A program made the translations under genes and the position numbers. From the NCBI GenBank assembly GCA_002483145.1, contig DLHJ01000002.1:186001-250000 (forward strand): 64,000 nt of DNA. Direction: 5' to 3'. The DNA is from Cellvibrio sp. UBA7671 (GTDB taxonomy: Bacteria > Pseudomonadota > Gammaproteobacteria > Pseudomonadales > Cellvibrionaceae). Below are positions 47,359-56,261 of this stretch, piece by piece. Numbering within the stretch: the first letter of the stretch is position 1; every line of letters begins with the position of its first letter. Below the pieces are notes generated by a model. It was given only the letters and a program-made list of their open reading frames with translations, was not told the DNA's origin and did no database searches.

Positions 47359-50283
47359 ATGCAAAGACCAATCAACTTTAAGAAGAAGATCATCGCGAGC
47401 GCTATCGCAACCTACGCTTTGGCCGGGTTCAGTGGCGTAGTACTTGCACAAGACGGTAGCGTAGAAGAAGTTGTTGTTACCGGTATTAAAGGCTCATTAC
47501 AGCGTGCAATGGATGTGAAGCGCGAGGCAGTCGGCGTAGTAGATGCTATCTCTGCCGAAGACATCGGTAAGATGCCTGATGCCAACCTCGCGGAATCCCT
47601 GCAACGTATTCCCGGTGTGTCTATTGACCGCGTAAACGGTGAGGGTAGTAAAGTAACTGTTCGTGGTTTGGCAGGTGACTACAATCTGGTAACCCTGAAC
47701 AGCCGTCAAATGCCGGCTTCATCTTTCGGTACCAGCCGTTCATTTGATTTTGCAAACTTGGCTTCTGAGGGTATTTCAGGTGTACAAGTTTACAAAAGCG
47801 GCCGTGCTGATGTGCAATCCGGTGGTATGGGTGCATTAATTAACATCACGACTCCTCGCCCGCTTAGTAGCCCGGGCTTGAAGGCTGTTGTGGGTGCTAA
47901 AGCAGTAAAGGATGAGTCTTCTGTAATGGAAGACGACTTGACTCCGGAAGTATCTGGTTTGTTCAGCAATACGTTTGCCGACGACACTATCGGTATTGCC
48001 CTGACTGGTAGTTATCAGGAGCGTAACAGTGGTGACCGTAACGCCAACGTTGGTGGATGGTTCTCTCACACCAAAGACGGTGGTGACTGGGCTGGCGTAC
48101 CGGATAGTGAAAAACCCAGCGGTGATCGTGCTTACGCGATTCCGGTAAACATTGGTTATTCAGTGACCGAAGTTAATCGTAAACGCTTAAATGGCCAGTT
48201 TACGCTGCAATATCAACCTGTTGAGCAATTGACGGTTACGGCGGATTACTTGTACGTGCAGCAAGAAACCGAAACCAATCGTTTTTCAAGTGGGATGTGG
48301 TTCACTCGTGCAAGCGGTGTAGATGTTGAGTGGAGTGATACCAACCCGGCTTACCCAGTTTCTTACACTGAAAATACTGGTTGGCACGAACTCGATAACT
48401 CCTTGAACTACAATTTGGCCGAGTCAAACCTCAAGTCAGCTGGTTTGAATGCTAAATGGGATGCCACTGACAATTTGACTGTTGAATTTGACGGTCATAA
48501 TTCGACCTCATTCTCAGGTCCAAATGGCAAGTGGGGCAACGGCAACACCTTTAACATGGGTGTGTTTGATAACTACCGTGCCAACGTCGACTTCACTGGT
48601 GACTTCCCAATCCTCAATGTGGGTTATCAGGATGGTCGCACTGGGGCTATTCCGGATGTTTCCCGTGCGCAATTGACTAACAACGTATTCCGTGTGCAGC
48701 TGCAGGACTCCTCTGTAGACGAGTACCAGTTGAAAGGCACTTATACATTTGATGATAGTTTCATCGATAACATCAAAGCGGGTGTCGGTACGAATGAAAT
48801 CACTAACCACTACTTTAACTTGGGTGTTCAAGCGCAAAACCAAGGTAGTTGGAATGGTGTACAGGGAGCCAACGGTATAGGTGATATTCCCACCTCTTAT
48901 TGGAAGATTGACCAGTTCTCCAAATATTTTGACAACGGTGCGACTGGAAACTCTGGATTCCAAAACAATTTCATTCACGGCAACTGGAATGATTTGTTGG
49001 CGATTGGTGCCGAGTTGTATGGAACAGATGGCGGTGATTGCCCAAGAGCATATTGCACATCTTATGATCCGACCAAAGCAAACGATGGTTTTGCGGATCA
49101 ATCAACTATCGAAACATCTGATTTTGCTTATTTACAAGCGAGCTTCAAGCAAGATATTGCTGGTATGCCAGCAAACTTGGCCGTAGGTGTACGTTATGAA
49201 ACGACTGATGTTGAGTCGTCTTCATACCTGTCTACCTATACTCCGTACATTCGTTGGAATGGTGGTAACGAGTATGCGCTATTACCATCAGGCAGCAACG
49301 ATGAGACAACTTACGGCGATTACTCCAAAACATTGCCCAATGTTGATTTCGACATTGCACTGACAGATGACGTTAAAGCTCGTGCGTCTTTCAGCAAAAC
49401 GATTGCGCGTCCAAACTACAATGACATCAAAGGTGGGTTTGTTTGGAATACTGCACCACGTATTGCAATGGGAGAAGCTTCAGCCGGTAACCCGGATTTG
49501 GATCCGTTAGAGTCAACCAACTACGATATCTCTGCTGAATGGTACTACGCAGATGCGAGCTATGTGTCTCTTGGGGTATTCAAGAAAGACGTAGTTGATT
49601 TTATTGGCACTGACAAATTGCCACTGCCCAACAGCGGTTTCCATACGCCAGTGAATGGTCCAAGATGGAAAGCGGCAGTTGCAGCGGTTGGTACTGATCT
49701 GCTTGCAATTCAGAATTACATTCTGCAGAACTACCCTGCGAGTGTGAATCCGGCGACGGGTCACATATTCGCATTAGCAGAAGATCCAATTTTGCCATTT
49801 GAAGTTAACAGCCCCGTTAACAACAAAGACGCATCGTTAGACGGTGTTGAACTTGCTCTCCAGCACACCTTCGGTGAGTCTGGTTTTGGCTTCCAGGCTA
49901 ACGCCACTAAAGTGGATTCCGATACCGAGTACGATAACCTGTCAAAAGCGACTCAGTTTGCGATTTTTGGTTTAAGCGACTCGGCTAACTTTATCGGTTT
50001 CTATGATAAAGATGGTTTGCAAGTGCGTATCGCATACAACTGGCGTGACAGCTTCCTGGCTAGCATTGGCGACAGCGCGGGTTCAAACCCTGTTTACACT
50101 GAAGAGTACGGTCAAGTGGATGCGAGCGTGAGCTATGACTTCACTGATAATTTGACGGTCTCTTTAGAGGCGTTGAATTTGACTGACGAAACCATGCGTC
50201 AATACAGTCGTCATGAGAATCTGGTGCGCAATTACTGGGAAACCGGTGCTCGTTACAACCTGGGTGTTCGTTACAGCTTCTAA
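47359..50283 (+). CDS. TonB-dependent receptor, Xanthomonas/Caulobacter type
   Basis: A 974-residue outer-membrane receptor: signal peptide (about 1-30, ending GVVLA), a TonB box-like EEVVVTG, plug with DIGKMPDANLAESLQRIPGV, and a long barrel. Its C-terminus ends YNLGVRYSF, as expected for BamA recognition. The plug motif is characteristic of the TIGR01782 TonB-Xanth-Caul family, many members of which import oligosaccharides. It heads a set of genes for two flavin halogenase-like proteins, SapC and a cupin-like protein, a grouping seen in Caulobacter, Xanthomonas and marine carbohydrate degraders. No glycoside hydrolase lies nearby, so the ligand is uncertain. Confidence 0.92.
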   Translation: MQRPINFKKKIIASAIATYALAGFSGVVLAQDGSVEEVVVTGIKGSLQRAMDVKREAVGVVDAISAEDIGKMPDANLAESLQRIPGVSIDRVNGEGSKVTVRGLAGDYNLVTLNSRQMPASSFGTSRSFDFANLASEGISGVQVYKSGRADVQSGGMGALINITTPRPLSSPGLKAVVGAKAVKDESSVMEDDLTPEVSGLFSNTFADDTIGIALTGSYQERNSGDRNANVGGWFSHTKDGGDWAGVPDSEKPSGDRAYAIPVNIGYSVTEVNRKRLNGQFTLQYQPVEQLTVTADYLYVQQETETNRFSSGMWFTRASGVDVEWSDTNPAYPVSYTENTGWHELDNSLNYNLAESNLKSAGLNAKWDATDNLTVEFDGHNSTSFSGPNGKWGNGNTFNMGVFDNYRANVDFTGDFPILNVGYQDGRTGAIPDVSRAQLTNNVFRVQLQDSSVDEYQLKGTYTFDDSFIDNIKAGVGTNEITNHYFNLGVQAQNQGSWNGVQGANGIGDIPTSYWKIDQFSKYFDNGATGNSGFQNNFIHGNWNDLLAIGAELYGTDGGDCPRAYCTSYDPTKANDGFADQSTIETSDFAYLQASFKQDIAGMPANLAVGVRYETTDVESSSYLSTYTPYIRWNGGNEYALLPSGSNDETTYGDYSKTLPNVDFDIALTDDVKARASFSKTIARPNYNDIKGGFVWNTAPRIAMGEASAGNPDLDPLESTNYDISAEWYYADASYVSLGVFKKDVVDFIGTDKLPLPNSGFHTPVNGPRWKAAVAAVGTDLLAIQNYILQNYPASVNPATGHIFALAEDPILPFEVNSPVNNKDASLDGVELALQHTFGESGFGFQANATKVDSDTEYDNLSKATQFAIFGLSDSANFIGFYDKDGLQVRIAYNWRDSFLASIGDSAGSNPVYTEEYGQVDASVSYDFTDNLTVSLEALNLTDETMRQYSRHENLVRNYWETGARYNLGVRYSF

Positions 50284-50310
50284 TATGTGGAGTTGGAGTT
50301 AAAACCGGAA

Positions 50311-50336
50311 AAGCCGCTGGGAACAGCGGCTTTTTT
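50311..50336 (+). terminator. Intrinsic terminator after the TonB receptor
   Basis: A perfect 7-bp GC-rich stem, GCCGCTG-GGAA-CAGCGGC, followed by six T residues. It lies between the receptor and the first halogenase gene, so the downstream genes may be transcribed less or from their own promoter. Confidence 0.85.
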
Positions 50337-50409
50337 AACCGTTTGCGTTAGTCTTATTTCTGTATATGCTGCTTACCAATAAAAAAGATTAGCAATTTAT
50401 AGGGCGTTT

Positions 50410-51984
50410 ATGACTGATCATATAACCCGGGTTGTAATAGTGGGCGGGGGCTCCGCAGGTTGGTTAGCGGCGGGCATTATTGCAGCGTCAAGCCCGGTTC
50501 ATGTTCATGTAAGCCTCATAGAATCCCCTGATGTCGCTCCTATTGGCGTTGGTGAAGGCACTTGGCCTACCATGCGCGCAACTTTGCAATCAATGGGCAT
50601 ATCGGAAACGGATTTTTTCCGCGAGTGCGATGCCAGTTTTAAACAAGGCTCAAAATTTTCGCGCTGGACGAGTTTGTCAAAAGACGATGATTATTATCAT
50701 CCTTTCACGCTGCCGGCCAAATACCATGAAATTAATCTGGCACCTTTTTGGTTGCCCTTTAAAGATAAAATTGCTTTTGCAAATGCAGTTTGCCCACAGG
50801 CAGTCATGTGCGATTTGGGTTGTGCACCCAAACAAATCACCACAGCAGAGTTTGCTGCTGTATTAAATTACGGATATCACTTGGACGCAGGAAAATTTGC
50901 GCCATTTTTGCATAAGCACTGCGTTGAAAAATTAGGTGTTACTTACATTAGTGCAAATGTCACCGCAATTAATTCTCATGAAAATGGTGATATTCAATCG
51001 GTAAATACGGATACCCAAGGTAAGGTTGTTGGTGATCTGTTTATTGACTGCACAGGGTTGTCCTCATTGCTGCTCGGAAAACATTACAACATTCCATTTT
51101 TATCACAAAAAAATGTCCTTTTTAATGACTCCGCCCTTGCTGTTCAGATCCCTTACGCAGAGGGAGCCGATGCTATAGCATCGCATACGCTATCAACGGC
51201 GCAAACCCATGGATGGATTTGGGATATAGGTTTGCAGTCACGTCGTGGCATAGGCCATGTTTTTTCAAGTAACTATACTACTGATGAGCTTGCTGAGCGC
51301 GAGTTACGTAAATACATCGCCCCTACGGTGGGTGAAAAAATGGCGGAAGAGTTATCCGTTAGGAAAATTTCATTTAATCCGGGGCACCGCAATATTTTCT
51401 GGCATAAGAACTGCGTTGCAATTGGTCTGTCTGCCGGTTTTATAGAGCCATTGGAAGCGACCGCACTGGTATTAATCGAACTCTCGGCAAAAATGATTGC
51501 TGAGCAGTTTCCTGCTAATCGCAGTGCGATGGATATTGTGGCTAAACGATTCAATAATACGCTACATCATCACTGGAAACAGATAGTCGATTTTCTAAAG
51601 TTGCATTACGTGCTAACAAAACGCACCGATACTGAATACTGGCGCGACAACTGTCTTGCGGGCACTATTCCCGATAGCTTGCATGAATTGTTAGCGTTGT
51701 GGAAAGTGCAGTCTCCCTGGGTGCACGATGAAATACGGCGCGAGGAAATGTTTCCATCGGCCAGCTATCAATATATCTATTATGGTATGCAAAGCACTAC
51801 AGATGTCGTGGCTGCAGATAGCAGCGCGCATGGCAATAGCAAGCGCCTATATGATAAAAATTTGAGGAAGGCGGAAGCGTTGTTTATAGAAAATGCCCAG
51901 TACATCCAGCAATTAAAAAAAGTATTACAGCCTAATCGCGATCTGATCAACAAAATAAAACAACATGGGCTGCAAACCATTTAA
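50410..51984 (+). CDS. Tryptophan-halogenase-family flavoprotein (copy 1)
   Basis: A 524-residue FAD-binding protein of the PrnA-type halogenase family. Seen: dinucleotide fold GGGSAGWLAAG (about 12-22), GVGEGTWPTM, a Lys78 in ASFKQGSKF corresponding to the catalytic Lys79 of PrnA, and GFIEPLEATAL with the Glu that aligns with PrnA Glu346. The W-x-W-x-I-P motif that suppresses monooxygenase activity reads WIWDIG, with Gly in place of Pro. Locus members of this type have no proven substrate. It may modify a peptide, protein or surface compound rather than free tryptophan. It follows the receptor by 126 bases. Confidence 0.88.
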   Translation: MTDHITRVVIVGGGSAGWLAAGIIAASSPVHVHVSLIESPDVAPIGVGEGTWPTMRATLQSMGISETDFFRECDASFKQGSKFSRWTSLSKDDDYYHPFTLPAKYHEINLAPFWLPFKDKIAFANAVCPQAVMCDLGCAPKQITTAEFAAVLNYGYHLDAGKFAPFLHKHCVEKLGVTYISANVTAINSHENGDIQSVNTDTQGKVVGDLFIDCTGLSSLLLGKHYNIPFLSQKNVLFNDSALAVQIPYAEGADAIASHTLSTAQTHGWIWDIGLQSRRGIGHVFSSNYTTDELAERELRKYIAPTVGEKMAEELSVRKISFNPGHRNIFWHKNCVAIGLSAGFIEPLEATALVLIELSAKMIAEQFPANRSAMDIVAKRFNNTLHHHWKQIVDFLKLHYVLTKRTDTEYWRDNCLAGTIPDSLHELLALWKVQSPWVHDEIRREEMFPSASYQYIYYGMQSTTDVVAADSSAHGNSKRLYDKNLRKAEALFIENAQYIQQLKKVLQPNRDLINKIKQHGLQTI

Positions 51985-52028
51985 GCCCAATTATAACGAT
52001 AGCGGAAACGCTTTATCCGGGAGATATC

Positions 52029-52760
52029 ATGCCTAATTTTGCTTTATTAAATAACGTTGCCCATAAAAATCTGCGTGTGATTCGCGATAACACCGTGCAG
52101 TTTGGCGATAATGAAAGATCTGTTGTGACATTTCCGCAAGAGTTCCGTGCAATCCAAAATGAATACCCCATATTTTTTCAGAAAAATGCAGAAACTGGAA
52201 AGTTTATCCCTATTGCATTAATGGGACTTCGCCAAAATGAAAATCTTTTTTTATCTGAAAAGGGGTGGGATGCGCAATATGTTCCAGCCTCAGTAAGAAG
52301 ACGGCCTTTTTTAATTGGAGTGCAGCCACCTAAACCGGGCGAAGGTAATCAGCCAAACCGTATGGTGTATGTCGATATGGATAGCCCGCGTGTCAATGAA
52401 GCGGTAGGAGAGCCAGTATTTTTACCGCATGGTGGCTACTCTCCTTATTTGGAATCTATAGTGGATTTGTTGGAGTACATCCAATATGGAACAGAATTAA
52501 ATGACCAATTTATTGATGTGCTATTGGCATATGAACTGTTGGAAGTGGTCACACTTGAGATCACACTGAAAAACGGCGAGCGCAATAATCTTGCAGGGCT
52601 TTACACCATTAACGAAGACAAGCTTAGTGGCTTGGCAGGTGGTGCAGTAGCAGATTTGCACACCAAAGGTTTTATGGAGTGCATCTATATGGTGTTGGCT
52701 TCTCATTCCAATGTCATCAAATTAATTGCCCGTGTTGAGGCGAGGTTGTCAAGCCAATAA
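52029..52760 (+). CDS. SapC family protein
   Basis: A 243-residue protein resembling SapC, named for a Campylobacter S-layer secretion locus. Typical stretches are FPQEFRAIQNEYPIFFQKN, IALMGLRQNENLFL, and near the end GLYTINEDKLSGL and DLHTKGFMECIYMVLASHSN. No signal peptide or transmembrane helix is evident. The function is unknown. In this type of locus it occurs between halogenases and cupin-like proteins. It lies 44 bases after halogenase 1 and 22 bases before the cupin-like gene. Confidence 0.88.
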   Translation: MPNFALLNNVAHKNLRVIRDNTVQFGDNERSVVTFPQEFRAIQNEYPIFFQKNAETGKFIPIALMGLRQNENLFLSEKGWDAQYVPASVRRRPFLIGVQPPKPGEGNQPNRMVYVDMDSPRVNEAVGEPVFLPHGGYSPYLESIVDLLEYIQYGTELNDQFIDVLLAYELLEVVTLEITLKNGERNNLAGLYTINEDKLSGLAGGAVADLHTKGFMECIYMVLASHSNVIKLIARVEARLSSQ

Positions 52761-52782
52761 CCAACATCGCCAAGTTGTTTTT

Positions 52783-53796
52783 ATGATTAACATTGATAAA
52801 AAAGTGAAGGTTATTGAAGGCTGCACGCCTGATAAAATCCCCGATGAAGTATTGGCTTCATCGGAACCGTTGATTTTGAAAGGTTTGGCATCCTCTTGGC
52901 CAATTGCACAAGCTGGTTTAGCTTCTCTTGAGGAAGTTGAAAAGTACTTGTTGAAATTTTACGAAGGCCAAGAGGTGGTAGCCTTTTTAGGTAAACCTGA
53001 AAATAACGGTCGCATTTTTTACGATGAAACCCTCACAGGGTTTAATTATGATTCTGTCTCGACAAAATTGGATTTTGCATTAAAACAATTGCGTCAACAC
53101 GCCGAAAATTCCGCCCCCCCCACGATTTACATAGGTTCTACATCGGTCGATCAATACTTACCGGGGTTTCGTGCAGAGAATGATATCGCTTTGGGCGAGC
53201 ACAATCCGTTGGTCAGTATTTGGATTTCCAACAAATGCCGCATCGCTGCCCATTGGGATAGTCCGTTGAATATTGCTTGCTCGGTTGTCGGGCATCGCCG
53301 TTTTACCCTGTTTCCATTTGAACAGATGGAAAATTTGTATGTTGGCCCTTTGGATAAAACACCTGCCGGGCAAGCCATTAGTCTGGTGGATTTTTATAAT
53401 CCCGATTTCGAAAAATTTCCGAAATTTAAAGATGCATTACCCTATGCACAGATTGCAGATTTGGAGCCCGGTGATGGGTTATTTATTCCCAGTATGTGGT
53501 GGCACCATGTTGAAAGTTTGGATTCTGTAAATGTACTGGTTAACTATTGGTTTAAAGGTGCCCCCGGATTTTTTGGGAAGCCGGTAAACGCACTTTTTAA
53601 TGCAGTGCTATCAATTCGCGATCTTCCACCTGAGCAACGTTCTGCCTGGAAAATGATCTTTGATCATTATATTTTTGATTACAACAAAGAAGACTTTGCT
53701 CATATACCTGAACAAGCCCAAGGTGCGATTGGCGATTTGACAGATGATAATGCCCGAAAAATTCGAGCACGACTGCTGAATCAATTAAACAGATGA
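52783..53796 (+). CDS. Cupin-like/JmjC-type protein
   Basis: A 337-residue Cupin_8 (JmjC-like) protein. The iron-site pattern H-x-D...H appears as AAHWDSPLNIACSVVGHRR and, about 100 residues later, PSMWWHHVESLDSVNVLVNY. The preceding PLILKGLASSWP and LEPGDGLFIP are family landmarks. It is therefore a candidate 2-oxoglutarate/Fe(II) hydroxylase acting on a protein or small molecule. The start at 52783 (MINIDKKVKV) is preferred. The longer frame from 52726 would overlap SapC. Confidence 0.86.
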   Translation: MINIDKKVKVIEGCTPDKIPDEVLASSEPLILKGLASSWPIAQAGLASLEEVEKYLLKFYEGQEVVAFLGKPENNGRIFYDETLTGFNYDSVSTKLDFALKQLRQHAENSAPPTIYIGSTSVDQYLPGFRAENDIALGEHNPLVSIWISNKCRIAAHWDSPLNIACSVVGHRRFTLFPFEQMENLYVGPLDKTPAGQAISLVDFYNPDFEKFPKFKDALPYAQIADLEPGDGLFIPSMWWHHVESLDSVNVLVNYWFKGAPGFFGKPVNALFNAVLSIRDLPPEQRSAWKMIFDHYIFDYNKEDFAHIPEQAQGAIGDLTDDNARKIRARLLNQLNR

Positions 53797-53841
53797 GTCA
53801 TTCATCCAGATAATAAATGTTTAACTATTTTTGGTAATACT

Positions 53842-55335
53842 ATGATCGGTGGTCAAGCAGTAAAAAACGTGGTGATTGTTGGCGGTGGCACCGCGGGTTG
53901 GATGGCAGCAGCTTCTTTCGCTAAATTATTAGGGAAAAGTATTTCTGTTACCTTGATTGAGTCAGATGAAATTTCAACCGTTGGTGTTGGTGAAGCTACT
54001 GTACCTCCTTTAATATTGTTAAATCGCTATCTTGAAATAAATGAACAGGAATTTCTTGCGTTTGTTAAGGGCAGTATCAAACTAGGGATTTCTTTTGAAA
54101 ACTGGAAAAACGTTAACGAAAACTACTTCCATATGTTTGGTACACCAGGTAAAGACACTTGGGCAGCAAGTTTTCAGCATTTTTGGCTGCGTGGAAAGGA
54201 GTTGGGCGTTAACCATCCTTTGGGTGATTATTCGCTGGAGCACAAAGCAGCAGAGCATAATAAATTTGCGCACATGCCCAATGCGTCGCTCAATTACGCT
54301 TACCATCTTGATGCCGGATTCTATGCGAAATTTTTGCGCAACATAGCAGAGCAGGCAGGTGCGACTCGCATTGAGGGTAAGGTTACCAATGTTTCTCTGG
54401 ATAAAGATGACTATATTAAATCCATTGAATTGGCATCTGGCCACATAGTTGAAGGCGATCTTTTTATTGATTGTTCTGGTTTCAGGGGGTTACTTATCGA
54501 ACAAGCGTTGCATACGGGCTATGAAGATTGGTCACATTGGTTGCCGTGCGATAGTGCTGTGGCTGTGCAGACTGAATCAGTGCGTGACCCTGTACCTTAC
54601 ACTCGTTCTATCGCTCATGCTTCAGGGTGGCAATGGCAAATTCCGTTGCAGCACCGGGTAGGTAATGGTTTGGTGTACTGCAGCCGTTATATATCTGACG
54701 ATGACGCGAAAAAATTATTGTTGGATAATATACAAGGGCGTTTGATTTCTGAACCAAAAATCATCAAATATCGCACTGGGCAACGCCTTAAACATTGGAA
54801 TAAAAACTGTGTTGCATTGGGGTTAGCGAGTGGATTTATCGAACCCCTGGAATCTACTAGCATCCATCTGATTCAGCGAGGAATCACTCGCTTGATTCAG
54901 ATGTTTCCATTTGCAGGTATTCGAGCTTGTGATGTGGACGAATATAATGAGCAGATGAAAGTGGAAATTCTGAACGTGCGGGATTTTATCATTCTGCACT
55001 ATCATTTAACTGACAGAAACGATAGTCCATTCTGGCAATACTGCAGAAATATGGATATTCCCGAATCACTTGAACACCGCATGAGAATGTTCCGCGAGAC
55101 AGGCAAGGTGTTTATTAAATCTTATGAATTATTTTCGGAAGCTTCCTGGTTGCAGGTCATGGTGGGGCAGGGTTTAATTCCTGAAAATTATCATCCTGTG
55201 GCGAATGAAATTCCGGCAGACGACTTGGTAAAATTTCTTGCGGAAATCCGCACGCAAGTAAATCAAAACCTGCCAAAAATGCCTACGCATAAAGATTATT
55301 TGGACTTTTATTGCAAAGCGAGCGATTGGAATTAA
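53842..55335 (+). CDS. Tryptophan-halogenase-family flavoprotein (copy 2)
   Basis: A 497-residue paralogue of the gene at 50.4 kb. Seen: GGGTAGWMAAASF (about 14-26), GVGEATVPPL, Lys80 in VKGSIKLGISF, the complete W-x-W-x-I-P motif in GWQWQIPLQHRVGNG, and GFIEPLESTSIHLIQ with the Glu aligned to PrnA Glu346. With the canonical motif intact, halogenase chemistry is more credible here than in copy 1. It is 45 bases downstream of the cupin-like gene. The physiological substrate is unknown. Confidence 0.9.
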   Translation: MIGGQAVKNVVIVGGGTAGWMAAASFAKLLGKSISVTLIESDEISTVGVGEATVPPLILLNRYLEINEQEFLAFVKGSIKLGISFENWKNVNENYFHMFGTPGKDTWAASFQHFWLRGKELGVNHPLGDYSLEHKAAEHNKFAHMPNASLNYAYHLDAGFYAKFLRNIAEQAGATRIEGKVTNVSLDKDDYIKSIELASGHIVEGDLFIDCSGFRGLLIEQALHTGYEDWSHWLPCDSAVAVQTESVRDPVPYTRSIAHASGWQWQIPLQHRVGNGLVYCSRYISDDDAKKLLLDNIQGRLISEPKIIKYRTGQRLKHWNKNCVALGLASGFIEPLESTSIHLIQRGITRLIQMFPFAGIRACDVDEYNEQMKVEILNVRDFIILHYHLTDRNDSPFWQYCRNMDIPESLEHRMRMFRETGKVFIKSYELFSEASWLQVMVGQGLIPENYHPVANEIPADDLVKFLAEIRTQVNQNLPKMPTHKDYLDFYCKASDWN

Positions 55336-55344
55336 TCGTTTTTA

Positions 55345-56055
55345 TTATTTTAAATAAACGAAACTGTTTAACGTTAGCCGCCCAACAATCGGGTTGGGGC
55401 GGAACTGGAAGTTCTCTGGAATAGATGCGGAGTGAAGTACATCACTAGGGTACATAATCAAACGATTAAAATTGGACTCATAACGGGCAATTTCCTCGTA
55501 GTATTGGTTGGAGCCATTAATATATTTTTTATGCCAACTCGTATCCTGCGCCTCTTTTGCAAGATGTTCCCCGTATATATCCATTCGCTCAGGTGAAAGC
55601 AGTTCAAATCCAGTTGCTCTATGCCGATAAAGAGATGTACCACCTTTTTCTGGTGTGCAAAGGTAATGTACACACGCCAGCTTTTCTTTGTGAATCGTAT
55701 CGACATGCGGGCGCGATTGCGGCAACGCTAAACGGGCCGGTGGAGTGAGTATCAATGAATAGGTAGATTGGGAATAATTGATATTTTCTCGCGTAAGGCT
55801 AAACGCTTCACAAATTATATCGGGTAAATAAGTTTGCAATGCCTGGCTATAAAACTCAGGTACATGAGATTGTATTCCGGGGTAATAATCCGTCCCATCG
55901 CTAAACTCGCCAAATTTCACCGCGTAGCCCAATAAAGCTTCCGCTTCGTGTAAAAAATTATCGATTACCAATACAGGTACTTTTTCATTGCCAACAATCT
56001 CAATGCGATAACGGAACTGTGGGTGCAGCGGCGGCAAGAAATTGTTATTGGACAT
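55345..56055 (-). CDS. DUF6445-like protein, possible Fe(II)/2OG oxygenase fold
   Basis: A 236-residue protein resembling DUF6445. A possible H-x-D...H iron site is visible: RPHVDTIHKEKLACVHYL and later MYPSDVLHSASIPENF. Such proteins often sit in halogenase/SapC loci. It is convergent with halogenase 2, with only 9 bases between the stops. The start at 56055 (MSNNNFLPPLHPQFRYRIEI) is chosen on family-like sequence and a weak GAG site; upstream in-frame Met codons exist at 56115, 56166 and 56205 and lack ribosome sites. The function is unknown. Confidence 0.72.
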   Translation of the reverse strand: MSNNNFLPPLHPQFRYRIEIVGNEKVPVLVIDNFLHEAEALLGYAVKFGEFSDGTDYYPGIQSHVPEFYSQALQTYLPDIICEAFSLTRENINYSQSTYSLILTPPARLALPQSRPHVDTIHKEKLACVHYLCTPEKGGTSLYRHRATGFELLSPERMDIYGEHLAKEAQDTSWHKKYINGSNQYYEEIARYESNFNRLIMYPSDVLHSASIPENFQFRPNPIVGRLTLNSFVYLK

Positions 56056-56261
56056 GTTGTTGAACTCATGGTTTTTATACCGCTCATTATCACTTATTCC
56101 GAAACCGCCTTCCATGTTAATACTGGTTTTAGTGATGGGGGTTAAGCTTATGCTTTTGGTAAGCATTATTTGAATCACCAATCTTCCTCGCTGTATCATC
56201 CCCACCCAGAGTCACCGGCACCCTTAATCCTTATGGTGCCAATGCAGCAATCTGGGTCGAT

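Noticed and set aside
47221-47451. Minus-strand open frame over the receptor leader and start
   Set aside because: It overlaps the receptor signal-peptide region and the hairpin-bearing leader, has no ribosome site and shows no recognisable sequence.
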